The translations under genes were made by a program, and so were the position numbers. From Nilaparvata lugens (taxonomy: Eukaryota > Arthropoda > Insecta > Hemiptera > Delphacidae): 64,000 nucleotides of DNA. Below, piece after piece: positions 44,801 through 49,766 of this stretch (position 1 is its first letter; each line of letters begins with the position of its first letter). The notes beneath the pieces were generated by a model. That model saw nothing but the letters and a program-made list of their open reading frames with translations. It was not told where the DNA came from and did not search any database. Location: positions 56,908,956 through 56,972,955 of the forward strand of contig NC_052510.1 in NCBI RefSeq assembly GCF_014356525.2, given 5' to 3'.

Positions 44801-47391
44801 TTTTAAATTTTCCGTGTAGGTTTCATTTAAAGAGAGATAAGTATTTATTTATCCTATAAATATGAAAGATGAGAGTGCGTGTTCAATTTTTCAATAAGCA
44901 AAACCAATCAATATTTTAAATTAATTTAATTTTATTAATTCCCCACCACATCAGCCTTTGAAAAACTAGTTGCTTAACACAGGAAAATAACATTTTATTT
45001 AATATTTCAAGTGATTCTATCAATCATGTCAATCCTAATCCATTATAATTTATTATTAACATGACAATTAAAATCTGACTCAATGTAAATGGAACAAACT
45101 CTAGAATCTTTTTGTGTGGTTGAGAAGTTGATATTGTGGTAATTATTCATATTAAATGAAAATACTAAGAAATTGTTAAAATTTCAATATAAAATCTGTG
45201 GTCTTTGACAATTTCTTAGTATTTTTATTTAAACTCAAAAATTCTATTCTATCGCTTGATCTCACTGAAATAGATTTATCATCGGGCATCCTTTCATTTT
45301 TTAATTTTCAATCTACTATATAAATGAGCACCAATCAAAAATGAAGTGCAGTATTTTTAAACATATTTGCCAATTATGTTGAAAGTGCTGAACAACAACT
45401 GTACGACTATAATGTCTTTCTATTTTTATTAGAGTGCTGTATGCCTAGTATGTTAATGCAAGAATCAAATAATTTACACTTTTTTTATGTATTTGAACAC
45501 GACATGCAGTCGATTATTAGTCGATTAAGTTTTTAATATTTACTTAATAATCGACTGCATGTCGTGTTCAAATACATAAAAAAGTGTGTTTATACAAAGC
45601 AGCTCGGAATGGATCAAGAAATCATCACAAATAATTTACTCTTAAATCCTTGAACTCTAGATGATTTTCGTTAAGCCGCGGTATAGCTTAAAATAATATG
45701 GTCAGGACTGGAGCATAGTTTATTCAGTATCTTATCGCTGCACCAGTAATGGGTTCGTTTCCCATCCTACCTGGCATTTATTCGTATCAGTGGGCCTATC
45801 ATCTTCGCACCTCATTACCCAAGTATCACACTCAAATTCTTCATTACCCATTACAAGTATCAAACTACTTATATATGTGGGCATATCACGTATAAACAAA
45901 AACAAAAAACAATGAAACCAGCAAAAATGTAATTCTTGCGTTACTGATTATTGTATATATTTTTTTGTATTAAACCTTTAATAGACAATTGAACAGAAAT
46001 TGAATATTTTTTTACTTATCAACTTCAAGTAAATTAAAATGAGTATATAATACCGTAGTTGATGACACAGATCTCATGTTGCACCAAATTATATCAGGGC
46101 CTTTGTCACGTGACTTTTAACGACTGTAGAGTTAATCGTTCATCATTTGACTTTTTTATTAAAAAATGACAAATAAATTTCAGGGAGACGAAGAAAAAGA
46201 CATGGGTCTAACACCGCTCCCAGCAATGGACCGAGAGAGAGCCTTCATGATTCCTGACGATCAAGTTAAATTCATCTCAATTGCGGTCATACCTTGCAAT
46301 GAACTCCTGACAGCAATTCTGCCGAATACAGAGGACATACTCAATAGTTCAATGCAAGTGAAAATAATATTTTTGTAAATATTTCGTAGAAAAATGTTAT
46401 AGGTCGATTTCTAAAAATATAATATTGATGATGATAGAACACTAAAACCAATGATGATTGGTGAAAGATTGAGGAATGATAAAAATTAGAATCAATGATG
46501 ACGAACTTCTCCATGATAATTCGAGTGACCTGGCCGGCTCAGGTCTGGTGTCAGAGTTTTCAGGTCGCAACTTCTCCATACAATATAAGGTGATGAACAA
46601 AAACAAGATAAATTTTCATTTCCACAAAATGCCAATAATATCTTGGTTTTTCCATATCACTACCTTATAATATTATGGTAGTAGTCCATGAATAAAAGTA
46701 ATCCAGTAACTTAGTTCATTTGTAAATGGTCAAAATAACCATAGTTCACCTCAGTTGTATAATTAAATATTTATTTGTGGTTCTACAACTTGAGGCTTTA
46801 CTCCCGAGCGTACAGTTTTATCTTTTATGCTCGGGGATTTTAACTTTTAATTTTATACAATGATATTGCCTATTCTAGATCAATAGGTATTCAACTTTTT
46901 TTTATTCAATAGTTAAAAATATCTTACTTAATGGGAAAAGAATCTCCAATGTTTTCAATTAAGTTACTGTACCTACGGTACTATCTATGAAATTGAAAAT
47001 AATAACCTTTCTTATTAGGATAACTAGCATGGTATCTTTTTTTTGAAAACGCGACAGGGTTCGGCTAAATTATGTCCAAATAGGTAGATTGAATAAAAGC
47101 TAGCAATTGCTAGTTCTAAGTAATTTCCAAGCAAATGCTTGGATTCGAGTAGGCCGAAGCTGTATAGTTTTATTTGCATTTACAACTAATGACTAGGTGC
47201 TAGTTACTAGATTTTATTCAATCAATCCATTGAATTTTACAAATGTGGCCAGTTTCAATGAGCTCAACAGTGACGAATTTCTTATTAATTACAGAGCTCT
47301 CAGAGATAGCTGGCAAGAGTTAATTGACATGGGAAACAAGAACGTTTGGAGGCCAGAAGATTCACTTGTAAAGAAAAAATATTACGAATAA
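14442..47391 (+). CDS. PDE10A-like: PDE10A-like dual cAMP/cGMP 3',5'-phosphodiesterase (15 coding exons)
   Basis: The enzyme hydrolyses cAMP and cGMP. Coding exons: 14442-14805 (or its duplicate 15905-16268), 17891-17986, 19377-19481, 21365-21477, 23186-23362, 28530-28675, 31055-31230, 32629-32762, 34224-34342, 36372-36609, 38213-38368, 40200-40366, 44463-44574, 46184-46357 and 47263-47391. Joined, they total 2406 nt (801 residues plus stop), close to the length of vertebrate PDE10A, and all phases agree. GAF-A covers about residues 100-235, GAF-B about 270-440 and the catalytic HD domain about 480-780. Seen directly: HNFQHAF, HDIDHRAHTN, ENHHF, TCDL (metal and catalytic positions), and the purine-clamp Gln/Phe in DDQVKF. 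PDE10A fits better than PDE5, PDE6 or PDE11 because of NQSHR, GDEEKDMGL, AMDRER and AVIPC. As far as I recall Drosophila has no PDE10. The weak points are the start codon and the last acceptor. Confidence 0.92.
15535..15542 (+). promoter_or_regulatory. TATA-like box upstream of exon 1b
   Basis: TATAAATA is in the same position relative to the ATG at 15905 as its counterpart at 14072. This is a motif match only. Confidence 0.35.
15905..16268 (+). CDS. PDE10A-like: PDE10A-like first coding exon, duplicate copy b
   Basis: It has the same 121 residues as copy a. The four exon differences near the 3' end are all synonymous (TTC/TTT, GCC/GCT, CAG/CAA, GAG/GAA). It has the same ATG, the same G|GTATGA donor and the same phase. 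It is the nearer of the two to exon 2 at 17891. Splicing both copies in series would shift the frame, because 364 = 3x121+1, so use must be alternative (or one copy is silent). Confidence 0.85.
16422..16613. mobile_element. Foldback MITE, family 6 (copy 1)
   Basis: The left arm AGGCTAGGCACACACCAG, then AGTCACAATACTTCACATAG, pairs with the right arm CTATGTGAAGTATTGTGACT, then GTGCCTACCCTTAC. The related copy at 55221-55426 lies in RpL18A intron 2. Confidence 0.9.
16614..17890 (+). other. PDE10A-like intron 1, remainder
   Basis: AT-rich intronic sequence. No further exon is needed here, because exon 1 joins exon 2 in phase. Confidence 0.6.
17891..17986 (+). CDS. PDE10A-like: PDE10A-like exon 2 (GAF-A)
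   Basis: TTTTACAG acceptor and ATAG|GTGAGT donor. It encodes residues 122-153, including TVDNVNGELYLLPQYN. Phase 1 in and phase 1 out. Confidence 0.87.
18184..18404. mobile_element. TIR MITE, family 7 (copy 1)
   Basis: The ends read TATAGTGTGGTCCACGTTAT and its inverse ATAACATGGACCTCACTATA. The element is flanked by TA, as expected for Tc1/mariner-type target use. Relatives lie at 18779-19219, 24123-24342, 48484-49529 (split) and 62977-63068. Confidence 0.9.
18779..19219. mobile_element. TIR MITE, family 7 (copy 2, longer)
   Basis: TATAGTGAGGTCCACGTTAT at the left pairs with ATAACGTGGATCTCACTATA at the right. The centre (about 370 bp) is AT-rich and noncoding. Confidence 0.88.
19377..19481 (+). 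CDS. PDE10A-like: PDE10A-like exon 3 (GAF-A core)
   Basis: CCTCAG acceptor and TCTG|GTAATT donor. It contains TTVACHVAFTKKHVWIGDIL and SRFPNGIGW. This is the GAF segment equivalent to the V-A-x-V-A ... DILGDERFPRGTG part of PDE10A. Phase 1 to phase 1. Confidence 0.92.
19581..20390. mobile_element. Long-TIR element hosting a second repeat (nested)
   Basis: AAGCTGCATCTATACCAAAG, then TTATTAACAAAATGTT, is inverted at AACATTTTATTAATAACTTT, then GGTGTAAACGCAACTT. A shorter inner inverted pair ATTCTATTAGATTGAA/TTCAATCTAATAGAAT lies at 19633-19707. The right half (about 19735-20340) is a separate family-8 repeat that also occurs at about 49767-50364 and, inverted, at about 28785-29195. Confidence 0.8.
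21075..21214. repeat. Foldback with arms of about 50 bp
   Basis: GTAGTTTATTAGACACTCTG, then TGTTACATTTGTAAATATTT, is mirrored by AAATATTTACAAATGTAACA, then CAGAGTGTCTAATAAACTAC, across a loop of about 40 bases. Confidence 0.92.
21365..21477 (+). CDS. PDE10A-like: PDE10A-like exon 4 (end of GAF-A)
   Basis: TTTGCAG acceptor. It encodes VKAVICAPILTTEDEVSYII, the GAF beta strands that in PDE10A read I-x-S-V-L-C-L-P-I. The donor AAG|GTTGGT leaves phase 0. Confidence 0.9.
21843..22393 (-). mobile_element. LINE 3' UTR with (TATC)n tail, minus strand
   Basis: This stretch follows the RT fragment at 22394-22774. On the minus strand it ends in GTAACAATTATCAATAAATA, then (TATC)n at 21843-21863. A homologous copy lies at about 60005-60915, also minus. 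Confidence 0.75.
22394..22774 (-). pseudogene. C-terminal fragment of a non-LTR reverse transcriptase
   Basis: The fragment starts MDYGSMVYND and carries LQRALNHSVRFIYDARRDDH, then RLQWLKLKDRRQYFI and RNTRQHQ. These match the thumb and C-terminal region of jockey/CR1-like LINEs (DYG-x-x-V/I-Y ... L-Q-x-x-x-N-x-x-V-R-F-I). The catalytic core is absent, so the copy is 5'-truncated. It sits antisense in PDE10A-like intron 4. Confidence 0.8.
23186..23362 (+). CDS. PDE10A-like: PDE10A-like exon 5 (GAF-A/B linker helix)
   Basis: TTTTACAG acceptor and ATG|GTGAGA donor, phase 0 to 0, 59 codons. It includes VTMTAWMGAAIFQNQLRLHI, then INTYFGDPSGNEVRIISDMM. This corresponds to the helix linking GAF-A to GAF-B and the start of GAF-B. 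Confidence 0.92.
23601..23775. mobile_element. Foldback MITE, family 2 (full copy)
   Basis: ATTCCATAAAACTTTAAAGT ... GACGTCCGTTTCGTGCTGGT pairs with ACCAGCACAAAACGGACGTC ... ACTTTAAAGTTTTATGGAAT. The loop is about 25 bases. A half copy lies at 6668-6746. Confidence 0.92.
24123..24342. mobile_element. TIR MITE, family 7 (copy 3, opposite orientation)
   Basis: TATAATGAGGTTCACGTTAT pairs with ATAACGTGGACCTCACTATA. The inner sequence is the inverse of 18184-18404. Confidence 0.9.
24490..24725. repeat. Dispersed element end (GCAAGAACCCGTGCTTCGC type)
   Basis: The segment TATACTAGCAAGAACCCGTG, then CTTCGCAAGGATC, is of a kind I associate with nonautonomous Helitron/SINE-like insect repeats. I cannot place it in a named family. 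Confidence 0.35.
24883..24977. repeat. (GAA)n microsatellite
   Basis: An AAG/GAA tract of about 95 bases makes a Lys/Arg/Glu-rich frame on + and a Leu/Ser-rich frame on -. Neither is a gene. Confidence 0.95.
25030..25270. repeat. GC-richer dispersed repeat fragment
   Basis: This is a compositionally distinct block (GTGCGTCCACACATGCCGAA ... CTTTTCAGCCAATCAGAGTC) with recurring CCGAAC. It is probably part of a MITE, and no second copy is visible here. Confidence 0.4.
25271..27580. other. PDE10A-like intron 5, mostly AT-rich
   Basis: It contains AT-rich sequence with AATAATAATA runs (26260-26360), a helitron-like tail around 26570-27005 (GGCAAAATATCTCAAAATCC ... TTTTATAAGTATAGAGATTA) and a minus-strand LINE-type tail near 27130 (CAAATCATTTATTGTCAAAA). 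No exon is seen. Confidence 0.5.
27595..28290. repeat. Three-copy tandem repeat, period about 230 bp
   Basis: ATCTACCAGATCTATATAAT, GTATAAGTTTGGTGGATTAA and ACTTTTTGTTTGTGTGGATT recur near 27799, 28027 and, in part, 28259, plus a diverged partial unit from 27595. Confidence 0.88.
28530..28675 (+). CDS. PDE10A-like: PDE10A-like exon 6 (GAF-B)
   Basis: CTTCCACAG acceptor. It encodes LYARRMLFAEESSFFIMNQR, the first GAF-B strand region, which in PDE10A reads NADRCALFQVDHKN. The donor CTCAA|GTCAGT leaves phase 2, matching the acceptor at 31055. Confidence 0.85.
28785..29195 (-). repeat. Family-8 dispersed repeat, inverted partial copy
   Basis: ATCGGGGCACCGAGCTTCGC ... AATCGTTAGAGCCGTTTTCG is the reverse-oriented counterpart of 19735-20340 and 49767-50364. 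Confidence 0.7.
29196..29910. other. Intron 6 AT-rich sequence
   Basis: No exon, RNA or repeat is supported. Confidence 0.45.
30100..30288 (+). pseudogene. C-terminal fragment of an RTE/craniofacial-protein-2-type LINE
   Basis: The fragment reads RKRGRPRTRWLQDVEKDL, then GVRNWKRLANQRDEWRRIV. This is the familiar GRPRxRWxDDV ... WxxxAxDRxxWRxIV tail of RTE-like LINE ORFs. It is followed at once by a (GAA)n tail (30297-30330), so it is a short 5'-truncated retroposed copy. Confidence 0.85.
30297..30330 (+). repeat. (GAA)n tail of the RTE-like fragment
   Basis: AGAAGAAGAAG run directly downstream of the LINE stop codon. Confidence 0.9.
30478..30775. repeat. Family-10 dispersed repeat, copy 1
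   Basis: TTTTTACAAAGAAGCAC, ACTAAGGATACACCTTG, AACAACGAAAACTAA and TTGACGGTTAAAAA recur in order at about 33095-33345. Confidence 0.8.
31055..31230 (+). CDS. PDE10A-like: PDE10A-like exon 7 (GAF-B core)
   Basis: GATTTTAG acceptor. It contains SAIAAYVAKAKEMVNIKDLK, then SDERF and TALAAPLLSYGKV. The layout matches the [20 protein letters not shown] ... DPRF part of PDE10A GAF-B. Phase 2 in, phase 1 out (TCAG|GTAATG). Confidence 0.9.
31310..31584. mobile_element. Foldback MITE, family 1 (copy 2)
   Basis: It has the same arms as 6144-6419 (GTAGATATCCCATGGTATAG and inverse). Ends are CATAGAGAAACAATAG and CTATTGTTTATCTATG. Confidence 0.9.
31990..32520. other. Intron 7 with LINE-type tail and short repeats
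   Basis: TTTATTTATTTATTTTCATT at about 32000 resembles a minus-strand LINE tail. AAGCAGACCGCGTTTACACA and a partial second copy (AATAATCAAATAATTACATT) suggest a short duplication at about 32130-32260. GTTGTCAATTCCACAAAA near 32382 is inverted at TTGTGAAATTGACAAC near 32472. Confidence 0.45.
32629..32762 (+). CDS. PDE10A-like: PDE10A-like exon 8 (GAF-B end)
   Basis: TTCCACAG acceptor and AGT|GTAAGT donor. It encodes VIIITNKKFHGHFDETDENI, which keeps the NKxF ... DE signature of nucleotide-binding GAF domains, then YKELAKS. Phase 1 to 0. Confidence 0.92.
33095..33345. repeat. Family-10 dispersed repeat, copy 2
   Basis: It matches 30478-30775 in order and orientation. Confidence 0.8.
33401..33474. 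repeat. Mini foldback sharing family-1 ends
   Basis: ACCATAGAGAAACAATAGCG pairs with GCTATTGTTTCTCTATGGT across about 35 bases. It is an internally deleted relative of family 1. Confidence 0.85.
34224..34342 (+). CDS. PDE10A-like: PDE10A-like exon 9 (linker to catalytic domain)
   Basis: CGACAG acceptor. It encodes KYQNEVDKEILKYHLRANGQ, then LPDNFF. Its end corresponds to the PDE10A segment leading to FHFDIGPFE. The donor TTCCA|GTAGGC leaves phase 2. A retroelement-like tail (AATAAAGACTATTTCTATTT) ends only about 35 bases upstream. Confidence 0.85.
34740..35775. mobile_element. Inverted-repeat-bounded element containing a LINE fragment
   Basis: CTTAGTTTTAGAGAT, then GATTTTTCGATATTTTTGAA and AAAACGTCA (about 34775-34815), is inverted at TGACGTTTTTCAAAAAATAT ... 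AAACTAAG (about 35689-35732). The inside carries the minus-strand LINE remnant at 35368-35691. Confidence 0.7.
35368..35691 (-). pseudogene. C-terminal fragment of a non-LTR reverse transcriptase
   Basis: YDTHFKKLFIIQKHIIKAAL, then RPRLYPSRLIFEEMDLPTLR, resembles the LQKxxIRxI ... P-x-x-x-L-F-x-x-L-x-I-x-x-L stretch of LINE RTs. It is a different subfamily from 22394-22774. It is truncated at both ends and antisense in intron 9. Confidence 0.65.
36372..36609 (+). CDS. PDE10A-like: PDE10A-like exon 10 (start of catalytic domain, HNxxH)
   Basis: TTCACAG acceptor, phase 2 in. It begins FQWYPFNEHIAKMDEY and carries YHNFQHAFAVTHGM. The first His is the proton donor of the family and the second is a metal ligand (HNWKH in PDE10A). 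The donor GAG|GTAATT is phase 0. The frame stays open into the intron as far as 36891. Confidence 0.93.
36688..36871 (+). repeat. 46-bp VNTR, four copies, in intron 10
   Basis: The unit begins CTATACTATACGAATACACT and ends GTATTCTTTTCT. Units start at 36688, 36734, 36780 and 36826. Unit 3 has several substitutions. Confidence 0.95.
37285..37914. mobile_element. TTAA-flanked foldback element with arms of about 310 bp
   Basis: TTAAGGCTGTGCAAAG at the left mirrors CTTTGCACAGCCTTAA at the right. The two halves are inverted copies along nearly the whole length (GAGATATGAGCGCCTAAAG versus TAGCCGCTCATATCTC). TTAA on both sides is the target site of piggyBac-type transposition. A relative lies at 48698-49354. 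Confidence 0.9.
37996..38130 (+). pseudogene. Short LINE reverse-transcriptase remnant
   Basis: The frame reads YGILMWGNSCHAERILLLQK, then RVVRVLTGSDRLPYRS, then a stop. This is the YGxIxWGNS ... LQKRxxR motif of LINE RTs. It lies about 80 bases before exon 11 of the phosphodiesterase. Confidence 0.8.
38213..38368 (+). CDS. PDE10A-like: PDE10A-like exon 11 (HDxDH metal site)
   Basis: CTTTCAG acceptor and AAG|GTATTG donor, phase 0 to 0, 52 codons. It contains ACIIHDIDHRAHTNSFL, the HD pair that binds both metals, and ENHHF with the conserved Glu. Confidence 0.95.
38440..38845. repeat. Intron 11 repeat-like block
   Basis: GAGGCCGCATTGCTGGATGG at about 38652 resembles GGCCGCATTGCAGGATGACT at about 62314, so it is a dispersed element related to the one at 62.1-62.4 kb. 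Confidence 0.45.
38845..39440. repeat. Two-copy tandem duplication, period about 323 bp
   Basis: CTAAGCTTTACAAA, TCCAATGTACTGTGGCT, TATAGACCCTGTTTTTATTG and AATTGTGATGTACCTAATT recur in order from about 38860 and from about 39183. Confidence 0.88.
39620..40140. mobile_element. Dispersed element with inverted ends and GC-rich core
   Basis: TTTTACGTGACAACGAC at about 39686 is mirrored by GACGTTGTCACGTCAAAATA at 40112. AATAACTCACAATGAGAGTG is mirrored by CTCTCATTGTGAGCGCATAA. The core (GGCGCAGTCGCAGGAGATTG, GCGGCGCCTGCGCAGG) is unusually GC-rich for this window. Confidence 0.75.
40200..40366 (+). CDS. PDE10A-like: PDE10A-like exon 12 (catalytic domain)
   Basis: CTTTTTCAG acceptor. It encodes CNLFTYLSKEIYHQLMKEIE, then LHTDLATHF and NFNWQNQSH. 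This matches the PDE10A segment HNIFSTLSSSEYE ... ATDLALYF ... NNQSHR. The donor CATAG|GTAGGT leaves phase 2. Confidence 0.95.
40605..41395. repeat. Tandem array, unit about 225 bp, four units
   Basis: CAGGCAATTGACCAACA recurs at about 40751, 40977, 41131 (CAGGCGATTG) and 41355. The spacing of 226, 154 and 224 means the third unit has lost about 72 bp. The array resumes at 43546 (TATTATTTTTTCAATTGAAG) after an insertion. Confidence 0.9.
42656..42712. repeat. Small hairpin
   Basis: ATATAGAGAAAACATT pairs with AATGTTTTCTCTATGAT across about 25 bases. Confidence 0.75.
42841..42935 (+). other. tRNA-like A box/B box segment (SINE head or tRNA pseudogene)
   Basis: TGGCCGAGAGCGTAAAGGCG resembles a class II (Leu/Ser) tRNA D-arm and A box. 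GGTTCGAACCT about 60 bases on resembles the B box and T loop. The acceptor stem does not pair, so it is not an intact tRNA. I take it as a tRNA-derived SINE head or a decayed tRNA. Confidence 0.45.
43551..44462 (+). other. Intron 12, remainder
   Basis: It holds the resumed tandem-repeat fragment (43551-43590). GGCCGGTTGCACAAAAGT at 43680 resembles a family-5 MITE end. The rest is AT-rich and unremarkable. A 92-codon + frame at 43678-43956 has no motif. Confidence 0.5.
44463..44574 (+). CDS. PDE10A-like: PDE10A-like exon 13 (TCDL metal-ligand Asp)
   Basis: CTTCAAG acceptor completes Arg of SHR. It encodes FLMKGIMMTTCDLIGQTKPL, then SLYREFYSQ. The Asp of CDL is the last metal ligand of the PDE active site. 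The donor CAG|GTGATT is phase 0. Confidence 0.95.
44641..44732. mobile_element. Short solo MITE, family 9
   Basis: ATTAAACGAAAATTCAATGC ... TTTGGATTTCCGTTTAATAA retains only the terminal parts of the composite element at 29917-30877. Confidence 0.75.
45166..45225. repeat. Short hairpin
   Basis: ATACTAAGAAATTGT is inverted at ACAATTTCTTAGTAT across about 30 bases. Confidence 0.85.
45476..45587. repeat. Near-perfect 42-bp-arm hairpin in intron 13
   Basis: The left arm (45476-45518) and right arm (45546-45587) match except for one extra T. The core reads GACATGCAGTCGATTATT and its inverse. The loop is 27 bases. Confidence 0.95.
45590..46183 (+). other. Intron 13, remainder
   Basis: GGGTTCGTTTCCCATCC at about 45750 resembles a B box, and ATCACACTCAAATTCTTCAT is followed by a partial repeat. 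No exon is supported. Confidence 0.35.
46184..46357 (+). CDS. PDE10A-like: PDE10A-like exon 14 (purine-clamp region)
   Basis: AATTTCAG acceptor and CAA|GTGAAA donor, phase 0 to 0. It starts GDEEKDMGLTPLPAMDRERA and continues IPDDQVKFISIAVIPC. The Gln and Phe are the residues that hold the cyclic-nucleotide base in this family. Confidence 0.95.
47263..47391 (+). CDS. PDE10A-like: PDE10A-like last coding exon
   Basis: It encodes YRALRDSWQELIDMGNK and ends with TAA at 47389. W-x-x-L/V-I matches the C-terminal helix of PDE10A (LSQWEKVI). The acceptor is placed at CAATGAG|CTC because it keeps phase 0. An acceptor at GTGGCCAG (47252) would break the frame. An alternative within the same exon is possible. 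Confidence 0.75.
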   Translation, partial: LNSDEFLINYRALRDSWQELIDMGNKNVWRPEDSLVKKKYYE

Positions 47392-47448
47392 TATGAAAAA
47401 TTCCTCCAAATCAGAATTTGAGAGAAATAAATTTGGTAATTTGATACG

Positions 47449-47454
47449 AATAAA
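47449..47454 (+). terminator. Poly(A) signal of the PDE10A-like gene
   Basis: AATAAA lies 58 bases after the stop codon. Confidence 0.6.
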
Positions 47455-47459
47455 ATTCC

Positions 47460-48245
47460 CACCTTACTAAACAGCCCAAGTGTTTTATTTTACCGTATTG
47501 TAATCTATAATAGCCTCTAGCATGAATAGTTGTTGAACGTTAACTACTGTATACCATACGGTAGTTATATTTACTGCAAACTATTTATGCATTACACTGT
47601 ACCTTACATCAATGTCAGAGGTGCCCCCTGGAACAGCGCTTCCAAGCGCCGTTCATTTGAATTCCCTATAGCTTTCCTCTGTAGTTCATAAATATCTATA
47701 CTCCGTGCAAATCTTCTTCAGACTTGGAGGAATTTGCGGCGCAGAGAAATGGAGGGAGATCAGCCAATTTATTGCAGTGATGGATTGAGTTTTTTATAGG
47801 TGGAAGCATAGTTGTCAATTTGTCGAATAGAGTCAGTCGAGTCTGTGATTGCAGAGAGGAAACTTCCTAAGTTTAACATGAGCGCTTGAATACTCACTGG
47901 AAATTAGAGAACGCTGGCCGGTACACAACGGCAACATAGCCGCCGTTGTATGCCTTCTCTGCTGCGCATGTCCATCCCAAGTCCGAAGTTTATTAGAACG
48001 GAGTATAGTGTGCTCAAGTCCAAAGATTTTGATAGCATCTATTTGGAATTTTGTTTGATTAATAACTTTTCTCAAGCTATTTAAAGCAGTAGATAATCCT
48101 ATTATATTTAATGCTGAACTGTTTCATGAAATATATTTTTTATGGTATTAAGAGACGATACATTTTCAAGAATTAAAACATGTTTTCAGGGAATATCTTG
48201 TCAATTCATGTTTGGTACAAATTCTTTTAGAGCAAGTTGCACACA
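47460..48245. other. Intergenic, repeat-like
   Basis: ATCTATACTCCGTGC at about 47693 and GAACGGAGTATAGTG at about 47996 are partly inverted, so an old TIR element may span about 47690-48010. No gene is seen. Confidence 0.4.
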
Positions 48246-48424
48246 TAAGCCTAAAAAAACAAACGCATACCGCAGCAGACAGACGTAGAGAAAATCCCTC
48301 CTCAGGTGTTCTAATGTTACAACATACACAGACGTCCGTCTCAATGTCATCTCACGTCTGCAAGCCGGCGTTTGATATTTTCTTCGTCTATCAGCTGCTG
48401 TGTGCGTTTGTCTTTAGGCTATTT
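48246..48424. mobile_element. Foldback MITE, family 11
   Basis: AAGCCTAAAAAAACAAACGC ... CAGCAGACAGACG pairs with CGTCTATCAGCTGCTGTGTG ... CGTTTGTCTTTAGGCT. Confidence 0.85.
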
Positions 48425-48483
48425 CCCATCACGAAACAGTTGTTACTCACTGAATAAAATAAAATTTCCTTACAGAAGGCTTA

Positions 48484-49529
48484 TGTAGTGAGGTCCACTC
48501 CATAAAGACAGTATTCGATTAATATTGATGTTGCTATCCTTGCCTATCATTCCACAAAGCAGATAGCGCTATCCTTTTCTAACTCCGCAACGTTGTCAGA
48601 TCGTATTTCAATGATGTAGAAATATAATTAACTGACAAAATATTTAATATCAATTATGAAAATTCATCAATCATTGAAAAATATATTTTTATAACTTTCT
48701 ACTCGTGATATTTTTGAGTTTTTCGATTTTTATATCATCAAGCTATGCAAATGAAGAAGTTTTCTCAGGAAAAATTGTTTTCTGATTATTACTTTTTGAG
48801 ATATGAGCGCCTAAAGTTTAATTTTTTGGGACAGAACATTTCAAATTCGGTAGGCCTAAGAGATAAATCCATGAGATTTATAGGATAGATTCTTTATTGT
48901 ATTGTTGATCTAGTAGGCCTAAGCAAAAATTTTCTGAAAATATCAATTTTTAAGATAGTTATTCAATTTACCAAAAATAACTCAACTAAAAGTTATTTTT
49001 AGTAAATTGAATAACTATCTTAAAAATTGATATTTTCAGAAAATAACTCAACTAAAAGTTATTTTTAGTAAATTGAATAACTATCTTAAAAATTGATATT
49101 TTCAGAAAATTTTTGTTTTACTAATCAGCAATAGCATGAAGAATCTATCCTCTAAATCTCATTTATTTATCGCTTACCGAATTTGAGATGTTCTGTCCCA
49201 AAAAGTTAAACTTTAGGCGCTCATATCTCAAAAAGTAATGATCAGAAAAAATGTTTTCCTGAGAAAACTTTTTCATTTTGATAGCTTGATGATAATTATA
49301 CAAATCAAAAAATATCACGAGTAAAAAGTTTATTTTTAGCCTTTGCACTGCCTTAAGTGGAAGAGGGGGCTCTTATTGTCTCAACTTCGCCCACAACACT
49401 TGTAATATTTTTAAGTGTGATAAATAAAGGCAACTATCTATCTCTATAGTAGGCAGTGGCAAGGCAGAGAATCGGCAACGCTGTTCTCGTACCTCTCTCC
49501 ACAGCCATTATAAAGTGCACCTCACTACA
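48484..49529. mobile_element. Family-7 MITE split by later insertions
   Basis: The left end GTAGTGAGGTCCACTCCATA (48484) and right end CATTATAAAGTGCACCTCAC (49508) belong to one family-7 element. The foldback at 48698-49354 and a (TATC)n-tailed retroelement 3' end (49352-49445) now lie inside it. Confidence 0.7.
48698..49354. mobile_element. Long foldback, relative of 37285-37914
   Basis: TTGAGATATGAGCGCCTAAAG on the left is inverted on the right (TTTAGGCGCTCATATCTC). The centre has an extra direct repeat of about 70 bp (AACTCAACTAAAAGTTATTT seen twice). The left terminal GGCTGTGC end is missing and the right end CTTTGCACTGCCTTAA is kept. Confidence 0.85.
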
Positions 49530-49566
49530 AGCAAAGCTATTACTTTATTTGAAAAATGATACTAAA

Positions 49567-49716
49567 TGCCGATTGCACAAAAGCTGGTTGAATTTTAATC
49601 GAGATTAATTCCAGGAGAACCAATCAGAGTACGGTAGCTTCTTTTCGAAAAATCCTCTGATTGGTTTTCGTGAAATTAATCACAATTGAAATTCAACCGG
49701 CTTTTGTGCAACCGGG
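49567..49716. mobile_element. Foldback MITE, family 5
   Basis: GCCGATTGCACAAAAGCTGG pairs with CCGGCTTTTGTGCAACCGGG. The centre holds CCAATCAGAG/CTCTGATTGG. Confidence 0.88.
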
Positions 49717-49766
49717 GTCTAAATTGTTACTACTACTACTGATCACTCTATATTATTACCCTACCG

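Noticed and set aside
46476..46670. Possible extra PDE exon between exons 14 and 15
   Set aside because: The text GGCTCAGGTCTGGTGTCAGA matches a repeat fragment at about 50430, and exon 14 joins exon 15 in phase without it.
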